The notes below the pieces were generated by a model. The model had not been told where the DNA came from, made no database searches, and saw nothing but the letters and a program-made list of their open reading frames with translations. Positions 1-5,303 of a stretch of DNA of 11,283 bases are shown piece after piece (position 1 is the stretch's first letter; every line of letters begins with the position of its first letter). The DNA is taken from assembly GCA_027578815.1 (NCBI GenBank), contig JANBTH010000793.1, positions 1 through 11,283 on the forward strand, given 5' to 3'. The position numbers were made by a program, and so were the translations under genes. The DNA comes from Coemansia sp. RSA 1804. Its lineage: Eukaryota > Kickxellomycota > Kickxellomycetes > Kickxellales > Kickxellaceae.

Positions 1-477
1 TTTCCCCACTCCCATGATGCAAAAACGATCCGCCATCCGCAACACACAATCGACGCTAACGCTTCGCCGCCCACGTGCAAACACCGCCCCCGGCGCAAAC
101 CTGCCATGGCTGTTAACGCAAAATGGATAATGCCAAAGCGCAATTTCTTTTGCAAAAAATAGTTAGAGTGGAAGAGAAAAAGGAGACAAGGGAAAACGAA
201 AATCACCATGCCAAAAGGCGGTTGCTGTTGTAATCTGATAAGCGAGCAGGGCAAATGATTTTGTCAGCCTGGTGCAGAGGAGCGTTATGACCTTTTTGCC
301 TTCCTTCTGTTGCGCAGAGCCGTACTAATCGATCAACGCAGGCGAGCCAGCCAGCGATTAACGCCGATGAGATGAATGGTGTTGTGTGGGCAGCTTTTCC
401 ACCTCCTCCCTCTCCCTTTCTTCTTTCCTCTTCATCGTTGCCACCTTTTTATCATTCTTTTAACAGCCCATTCACAC
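1..477. promoter_or_regulatory. upstream region and pyrimidine-rich leader of the Mrx11-like gene
   Basis: No convincing gene is visible here. The forward frame from base 1 closes at a TAG at 160-162 and does not look like a known protein. A palindromic E-box, CACGTG, lies at 72-77 in a GC-rich patch and could bind a bHLH factor. From about 400 to 466 the DNA is strongly pyrimidine-rich and ends in TTCTTTTAACAG at 455-466, which resembles a fungal 3' splice site 11 bases before the chosen ATG at 478. This stretch is therefore best read as 5' UTR, possibly with a leader intron, rather than as coding sequence. Promoter function is inferred from position only. Confidence 0.4.
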
Positions 478-1077
478 ATGCTTGCACTGGAATACAGGCG
501 GATGCTTTCGGCGCGGATGCCAGCGAGGCCCTGGATTGGGACTCGTGCTCGGGCGGCGGGACGCTGGAAACAACCAGGGCGCCAGCAACAGCAGCAACGG
601 CAGCAACGGCAACAGTATTCCACAAAGCAGCCGCCGGAATCCGCACAGAGCTCCAGCAAGGAGAAAGCGGAGGCGGGCCGCGGATGGCGCAACACCCTGC
701 GCGCGCTGCGCGACCGGCCGGCAAGCCATATCACGGCCTTCGCGGTGCTGCACGAGATAACAGCGGTGGCGCCGCTGGGCGGCGTGTACTGGGTGCTCAG
801 CTACCTGGAGCTCCGGATCCCGGTTCCCGAGAGCGTGCTGCACGAGGGCAACAGATACATCAACAGGCTGCGTAGCTACGGCGGGTGGACGACTCCGTTG
901 GCCCCGGATTCCCCCGTGCTGCTGGATCTGGCGACCAGCTACGCCGTTGTCAAGGCGGCGGCGCCCCTGCGTCTGGCGCTGAGTCTGGCCCTCACGCCGT
1001 GGTTTGCCAACCGGGCTGTGGTCCCGCTGGCCAGAGCGCTGGGCAGCCTCCGGTCTGCTTGGAAGAAGAAGAAGTAG
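478..1077 (+). CDS. MRX11: FLILHELTA-family mitochondrial membrane protein (Mrx11-like)
   Basis: The predicted protein has 199 residues and belongs to the fungal FLILHELTA family, which includes yeast Mrx11, a component of the mitochondrial organisation-of-gene-expression (MIOREX) complexes. The signature is seen as FAVLHEITA at residues 88-96, inside a first hydrophobic segment (about 86-110). A second segment (about 148-174) is followed by LTPWFANR, typical of the family's C-terminal part. Residues 1-35 are rich in Arg and Ala with almost no acidic residues, as in a mitochondrial presequence. Residues 36-47 are a Gln/Arg tract, followed by a polar linker. The C-terminus is four lysines. The frame is open back to ATG 376, but those extra 34 residues come from a pyrimidine-rich leader, so ATG 478 is preferred; Met9 and Met14 are alternatives. 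It converges on the EB1 gene. The exact molecular role is unknown; a mitochondrial inner-membrane location is inferred from the family and the sequence. Confidence 0.82.
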   Translation: MLALEYRRMLSARMPARPWIGTRARAAGRWKQPGRQQQQQRQQRQQYSTKQPPESAQSSSKEKAEAGRGWRNTLRALRDRPASHITAFAVLHEITAVAPLGGVYWVLSYLELRIPVPESVLHEGNRYINRLRSYGGWTTPLAPDSPVLLDLATSYAVVKAAAPLRLALSLALTPWFANRAVVPLARALGSLRSAWKKKK

Positions 1078-1088
1078 CAGTAGTTTGT

Positions 1089-1122
1089 AATCATAACCGT
1101 AATCATAATCATAATCATAATC
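1089..1122. repeat. AATCAT hexanucleotide microsatellite
   Basis: An imperfect tandem array of AATCAT units lies 12 bases after the Mrx11-like stop codon, with perfect copies from 1101 to 1122. A short GCTGGT/GCTGGT run follows at about 1133-1146. It sits in the 140 bp between two convergent stop codons, so it falls in 3' UTR or terminator DNA of both genes. Such a repeat would be length-polymorphic; no function is claimed. Confidence 0.75.
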
Positions 1123-1217
1123 GCATCCTCGTGCTGGTGCTGGTGTTTGTTTTGTGGGATTCTTGGAGAAATGGAAAGAGAGAAACGAAAGAAAGAAAAG
1201 AGAGGGAGCTTCCTCGC

Positions 1218-2265
1218 TCAAAAGGTCTCCTCCTCATCAACGTGTAGGCTGTTGGCCGTCTGCTGGCTGTACTGGTGGTGGTGGTGGGCGCCGTCGCCAA
1301 CAGCAGCAGCGGAGTCGTCCATCGCAGCATCGACGTCAGCATCGGGATCGTCGACGGCGCTTTCGTCGGTGCTGTAGAGAACGGCCTGGATGTGCTTGGC
1401 CATCGCATCCACCTCGGAGCCGGGCGCAAGCTCCGCCTGCTGGATAAACACCTCGATCTCGCGCAGCTTGGAGAAGTAGAAGTCTCTTTCCTTCTCGGCC
1501 GTGTCGATGAGCACCTTGGCCTCGGCCAGCTGTCTGGTGAGCTCCTGCATCTGCTGCGCACTGGCGCCAGCACCAGCATTTGCTCCACCTGCCGCGCGGA
1601 TCCCGGCGCGCTGCGCTCCAATCCGTCCAGCTGCACCGGCGGCCGCTGCTGCTGCTGGTCTTCCGCCGCCAACAGGCCTGCTGCTGCTGCCTCCGGGCCG
1701 CGCACGGTAGGCGCCGGCGGAGGAGCTGCGCGCCGACGATGCGCTGCTCATCGGGCGGTGCGAGGCAGAGTGGTCCAGCGGGCCCGCGGGTTTTCCCTTG
1801 CGACGCTCAACCGCATCGTATCCGGTTCCCGGGAAGTTCATGTCCCAGAACCTCTTCAGCCACTGGATCAGCTCAAAGTTGTCCTGGAACCTGCATTTCA
1901 TCAGACGCAGCGCATCCAGCGGCTTGTCCACCTTGTGCTTCGCCAGCGTGTTCTGGAATATCTTAAAGTTCTCCATGTACTCGTACTCCTGGTTCGCGTC
2001 GAACTTTACGCGGTCCAGTCGCACATCCCCGTATATCGAGTCCAGGATCTGGCAGTACGCTGCGCCTACACTCTGCTTGTTGTATTTAGCATACCATGTC
2101 TGGCTGTTCGCCTCATTGCAGTGACCTAAATCTCAAACAGCGGCTAAAAAAAAGGAAGAAGCCAATCTACCCTATACGCTTACCTGTGCCGAATTGCTCT
2201 ACTTTTGTGTAGCTGGTCTGGAGGAGGTCATTGACCCACGCTATTAGCGACTGGCGACTTTCCAT
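1218..2265 (-). CDS. EB1/Bim1/Mal3-type microtubule plus-end tracking protein (two exons)
   Basis: The gene is join(1218..2065, 2184..2265) on the minus strand and encodes 309 residues. EB1 proteins dimerise, track growing microtubule plus ends and recruit other tip proteins. Residues 1-118 form the N-terminal calponin-homology domain: exon 1 gives LIAWVNDLLQTSYTKVEQ, exon 2 continues with GAAYCQILDSIYGDV and the hallmark CRFQDNFELIQWLKRFWD. Residues 119-198 are a Ser/Arg/Gly/Ala-rich linker, basic as expected for lattice contact. Residues 199-262 hold the EB1 homology dimerisation domain, with LIDTAEKERDFYFSKLREIE. The acidic tail ends in EEETF, matching the ETF terminus of fungal EB1s that binds CAP-Gly proteins such as Bik1/CLIP-170. 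ATG 2265 has a G at -3 and a G at +4. Joining the exons restores an ungapped alignment to the EB1 family. The four-His patch at 288-291 is unusual. DPM3 lies upstream on the same strand, 391 bp away. Confidence 0.93.
2066..2183 (-). other. intron of the EB1-like gene (118 nt, GT-AG)
   Basis: Read on the minus strand, the intron opens with GTAAGC after GGCACAG and closes with GTGTAG before GCGCAGCG. It has phase 1 and splits the Gly28 codon. The splice gives VEQFGT-GAAYCQ, matching EB1 proteins without a gap. A branch-site-like GCTAAAT lies shortly before the acceptor. A pyrimidine tract ending TTTTTTTTAG lies within the intron, but splicing there would give an immediate in-frame TGA. An alternative acceptor, ATTTAG at 2126-2131, gives a 58-nt intron and keeps the frame open. 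Confidence 0.85.
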
Positions 2266-2656
2266 TGCGGATGTTCCTTTATTTTATTAGTGGAGGTCAA
2301 AGATTGGACAAGAGGAAAAAGAAATCCACTCAAGGTCTTGCACTCTTTGCAATATTAACGTAAATAAATAAATAATCAACTGGAAAAAAGTAGTAGTAGT
2401 ACCAGAAAAAAGGAGAAAAGAAAGAAAGAAGAGTGAAAAAACCTCGCCTTCCTTGTTGTTGTTGTTTCTTCACATCCAAGCAAAAAAAGCCGATTGTTTA
2501 CTTTTACAACTTTCGCCGCTGTTGTTATGATTATTATTGCCCCCGCTTGTCTTTTTTCCTCATCCCTTGCTTTGCTCCTCGTTTCTGCTTGTATTATTTT
2601 AATCTCGCTTTGAATAAGAAAAAGGAAAAAGGAAGAAAAAACAGGGAGGAGTCCCC
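2266..2656. promoter_or_regulatory. spacer between DPM3 and the EB1-like gene (EB1 promoter, DPM3 3' end)
   Basis: These 391 bases separate two minus-strand genes in tandem, so they should hold the DPM3 3' UTR and the EB1 promoter and 5' UTR. Simple-sequence DNA dominates: a TAG/GTA run near 2390-2401, purine runs at 2405-2436 and 2617-2643, a GTT run near 2455-2466 and an AAATAAATAAATAA run near 2361-2374. On the minus strand, AATAAAATAAA at about 2278-2288 could serve as a poly(A) signal but lies only about 13 bases before the EB1 start codon. No gene is seen. Confidence 0.4.
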
Positions 2657-2935
2657 TTACGAGACATCCACATTCTTAGCACGCAGATCGTCCTTTGCCT
2701 CCTGGATCTCTTGCATCAGCTCATAGTACGCCTCCGGACACTCCCTGAACACAAGCAGGTTGTATCCAATATTGACAAACGCATACGCCCCGAGCGAAAC
2801 AGCCGCAACCAGCGGAAGCGCCGGCCACACCTCTGCCCGCACCTTCTCCGACAGCGGAAGCAGCCCAATCATCCCCAGCATCCACACTCCTGCTGCTGCC
2901 GCCAGCCCTGCGCCTATCTTCTGTGCTCGTGTCAT
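2657..2935 (-). CDS. DPM3: dolichol-phosphate mannosyltransferase subunit 3 (DPM3)
   Basis: This single-exon gene encodes 92 residues, the same length as human DPM3. DPM3 is a small ER membrane subunit that anchors and stabilises the catalytic subunit DPM1, which makes dolichol-phosphate-mannose. That lipid donor feeds N-glycosylation, O-mannosylation and GPI-anchor synthesis. Two hydrophobic segments are visible, at about residues 8-26 and 38-63, joined by the short loop LSEKVRAEVWPALP. The cytosolic C-terminal part, with FRECPEAYYELMQEIQEAKDD at about 63-83, matches the conserved DPM3 tail (FhDCedAArELqsqIqEAraDL in vertebrates) that contacts DPM1. ATG 2935 is the first Met and gives the family's usual N-terminus, with G at -3. 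The gene is transcribed away from the OGT gene. Use of a DPM3 subunit implies a DPM1/2/3-type three-subunit enzyme rather than the single-chain form of budding yeast. Confidence 0.93.
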   Translation of the reverse strand: MTRAQKIGAGLAAAAGVWMLGMIGLLPLSEKVRAEVWPALPLVAAVSLGAYAFVNIGYNLLVFRECPEAYYELMQEIQEAKDDLRAKNVDVS

Positions 2936-2973
2936 TGCTGTGCTCGTTATAATTCGCGCTTTATATTGTTATC

Positions 2974-3050
2974 GTTGTTGTTGTTGTTGTTGTGATTCGG
3001 ACCAAGATGGGAAAGATGGGAAAGGAAATGTGTCTGTTGTTGTTGTTGTT
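2974..3050. repeat. two GTT trinucleotide runs upstream of DPM3
   Basis: Six GTT units lie at 2974-2991 and five more at 3036-3050, separated by a purine-rich segment with a duplicated GGGAAAGAT/GGGAAAGGA word. On the transcribed strand of DPM3 these read as AAC runs, 39 to 115 bases before its ATG, so they probably lie in the 5' UTR or core promoter. No function is claimed. Confidence 0.7.
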
Positions 3051-3565
3051 AGCGTGTTATGCTGGCGCTGTTCTGCAACGTGAATGGAAATAGGAATAAA
3101 GGGGAGAGGAAATAGATTGGACGCAATGGAGATTGTGTGGAGAATGAAGGAACGGTGAGTGAAGAACAGCAACACGCTTCTTGTCCTAAAGAACGCTCCG
3201 CGACTCGCCGGCTCAAGGACTCCCATCGGTTCCAGCCAAACCACGCTAATAAATTAGGAAATTAAACAAAAGAATTGACATGGCTTGCATTGTTGTTTTT
3301 TCTGCTTCCTCAGTTGCCATTGTTGCTGCTGCTGGTTGTGTGTGTGCGTTTGTTTGCTCTTTCTCTTCTCTTACTTTTCTTCCCCCCAAAAAGATGTGAA
3401 TACTGTTTATGTTTGCTTCTCACACGTCACGCCTTACAAAGGCACACACAAAGTCTATCTTCTTTATCAGGTGTTTTTGCCTATGGCTTTTAATGGCCAC
3501 GTAAAGATGCTAACCAAGCAGATGTATGCTTTTTTTCCAGTAAAATGATAGAGATGGGGATTTTT

Positions 3566-3582
3566 AGACGAAAAGGTCGTCT
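3566..3582. other. short perfect hairpin
   Basis: AGACGA (3566-3571) and TCGTCT (3577-3582) are perfect complements around a five-base loop AAAGG. A CTGA word follows directly. It stands about 65 bases before a second, longer inverted repeat. Six-base stems arise often by chance in DNA of this length. Confidence 0.4.
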
Positions 3583-3645
3583 CTGACTGACACCAGCAAC
3601 AGCGCATTCCACATGCACCATCTTTTCTCTTATTTTTTGTAATCC

Positions 3646-3696
3646 CGTGTGGGTCAAAGTCGGGTTGATGGCATAAAGATCCCACACGCTTTTTTT
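3646..3696. other. inverted repeat followed by a T7 run
   Basis: CGTGTGGG (3646-3653) pairs perfectly with CCCACACG (3681-3688) around a 27-base loop, and GTC/GATC on the loop side could extend it with a bulge. A cytosine and seven T follow at 3689-3696. A stem followed by T's is how a Pol III transcript could end, but no internal Pol III promoter was seen, so this is only a structural candidate. Confidence 0.35.
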
Positions 3697-4683
3697 CCTA
3701 TTCCCACCTGATCTCTTTTATCCGCAATTAAAATAAAACAGTCACTCATTATTTGCAAAGTACGTCCTTGAATGAAGCGTAATCTTGGCACTGACCAGCT
3801 GAGATAGACAGATGAGCCAAAATGGAATCAGCAGGAGGGAAAAAAGGAATCTGACTTTTTATTCGCCCCAATTCCTTTTTGTGAACCCGCCCACACCACA
3901 GATCTCTAATGATAAAAACCTAGAAAACTCCCCCTTTTAAACCAAATACAGAATGGTTCTATTTCTTTCTCTCCTTTAGCCCTCTCATCGTTTTCTCTCT
4001 CTTTCTCCTACTTATTTGCCATGTCTCTGCCCGCCTTGCAAGCAGCATAAATAGAGGACAACGCCTAAACGCATGTAATCTATTTTCCACATTGTCCTTG
4101 AAAGCTCAGAAATAAAAACGTCTGCATGAAAAAGTGATAGAAAAAACCGGCCCATGACGACACATTTTTTCCCGTGCACAAACGCACACACGCGTGACAA
4201 ATGCACACACCGTTTTTGTAATAATAATAAAAAGTTTTTATTTTTTCGAGGAAGAATGAAATAAAAAAGTATAGCGTCACTGCTCGCTTTCCTGTATTTA
4301 TTTTATTTTTGCCATGTTGCTTTTGCGTTAGTACTTGTATTTCTCCTCTTTTCTTTATATACAGTCCTATGTTTTTTAGAGAATACTTTGAAGAAAAAAT
4401 ACCCCTCCTCAAAAGTTAGAGGCATTTTGCTCCATCCTTTTTTCAGCGTTCGTTATTTCTCTCTAGTCCGTTTCTTTTCCACATACGCTTCACGTTATCA
4501 TTTTTCTTTGCTACAAGCGGACTTTTTGGTTAGGACGGCAGTATTGCTTTTTTGAATTCATAGCAGCTCGTACGGGGGGTTTTCTTCTTCTTGTTCTTCA
4601 GACATCAAGTTTCATTAGCTTTTTTTACTCATCATTCTCTTCGGGCTCTAAAAGGGACAGCGCAATTACATCAGTTTCCAGCA

Positions 4684-4698
4684 CCTTGATCCTCAAGG
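4684..4698. other. short hairpin
   Basis: CCTTGA and TCAAGG form a perfect six-base inverted repeat around a three-base TCC centre. It lies about 475 bases before the OGT start, in otherwise featureless AT-rich DNA. It could be a palindromic factor site or chance. Confidence 0.3.
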
Positions 4699-4996
4699 CT
4701 CTTTATGTTTCGATTGGAAGGATATTAAGAACGGAATAAGTCAGTTTTGTTAGCCAGCTGCCACATCCTTTTGTCTGTCGTGTAAGTAATATTCAGTCGA
4801 ATGGCATGTTTTTTCTTGTCTATCATGTTGATTACATGTAAATGACTTCCGTTTTCCCTCCTCCCTCATCATCTTTCAACATGCAATTGATATATGCGGC
4901 TGAGGTGCATTTATTTCCTTATCTGCTTTCTTTCTTTCATTCTTCTGATTGAAAGAAAAAGAACAGCCACAATAATATTCCCCCTTAATAACGAGA

Positions 4997-5014
4997 AGGA
5001 GGAGGAGGAGGGGG
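4997..5014. repeat. GGA purine microsatellite
   Basis: An uninterrupted purine stretch built of GGA units and ending in five G's lies 160-177 bases before the OGT ATG. It is likely to be in the promoter or 5' UTR. It is polymorphism-prone; function unknown. Confidence 0.6.
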
Positions 5015-5070
5015 AGGCATTTCTTATTACCAGATCTTGCCTGTGAAAACATAAAGAATGTGATATGCAT

Positions 5071-5110
5071 ACGCACTGTGTCTCTAATGATGAAAGATGA
5101 ACCAGTGCGT
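5071..5110. other. inverted repeat upstream of OGT
   Basis: ACGCACTG (5071-5078) and CAGTGCGT (5103-5110) are perfect complements around a 24-base loop. The loop contains CTAAT (5084-5088), and the right arm starts inside an ACCAG splice-acceptor-like word. One such eight-base match is expected by chance in about 2 kb, so significance is weak. Confidence 0.35.
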
Positions 5111-5165
5111 TCTTTATTGCCTTTTGAATTGATGGATTAGAACAAATAAACCCTTTTGGTCATCT

Positions 5166-5303
5166 ATGCCAGGATGGCATACCGATTCACGCAGGCGAAT
5201 TCTGCTGCGTCTGGGACAGATTACCACACACCGATACAGCAGCAGCAACCGTATACTGGCATGTCGGGCGCACACACAAGACGCAAATCTTCACTTGCAA
5301 TGA
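5166..5303 (+). promoter_or_regulatory. overlapping upstream ORF at the OGT start (45 codons)
   Basis: An ATG at 5166 lies eight bases before the OGT ATG, in another frame, and stays open until TGA at 5301-5303, well inside the OGT coding region. Its context is poor (T at -3, C at +4), while the OGT ATG has A at -3 and G at +4. Scanning ribosomes should mostly pass the first ATG by leaky scanning. If the transcript starts upstream of it, the overlap would lower OGT translation. The 45-residue product resembles nothing known and is not proposed as a functional protein. Confidence 0.4.

Larger units (their letters stand above)
2936..5173. other. AT-rich divergent intergenic region between DPM3 and OGT
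   Basis: About 2.2 kb without a supportable protein gene. The open frames here are short, biased to Leu/Phe/Cys or Lys/Tyr from homopolymer DNA, and match no family I know. Runs of five to eight T are scattered along the plus strand. TATA-like words occur (ATAAATAG near 4047, TATATA near 4356), but none is placed well enough to call a promoter. No A-box/B-box pair or cloverleaf of a tRNA was found, and no U1-U6 snRNA signature. The region must hold the DPM3 promoter on the left and the OGT promoter and 5' UTR on the right. Hairpins and repeats within it are listed separately. Confidence 0.5.

Noticed and set aside
1..107. Minus-strand frame open from ATG 107 to the window edge, a possible divergent gene start
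   Set aside because: Only 35 codons are visible and the peptide resembles nothing known; it cannot be told apart from chance without the flanking sequence.
472..1221. 249-residue minus-strand frame across the Mrx11-like gene
   Set aside because: It includes a YDYDYD run coming from the AATCAT microsatellite and is antisense to a recognised gene.
1275..2129. 284-residue open frame on the plus strand opposite EB1
   Set aside because: It lies antisense to a clear EB1 gene, is rich in Arg/Leu/Val as expected from reading GC-rich codons backwards, and shows no domain.
3275..3548. Leu/Cys/Phe-rich frames on the plus strand that look like membrane peptides
   Set aside because: The hydrophobicity comes from TTG/CTG/TGT simple sequence; the two overlapping frames look alike in bias, and neither has a conserved motif.
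4080..4412. 110-residue minus-strand frame in the DPM3-OGT intergenic region
   Set aside because: It is rich in Lys, Phe and Tyr as expected from T/A homopolymers and matches no family.
2936..5173. tRNA or spliceosomal RNA gene
   Set aside because: No GGTTCGA-type B-box, cloverleaf, ACAGAGA or other snRNA signature was found on reading both strands.
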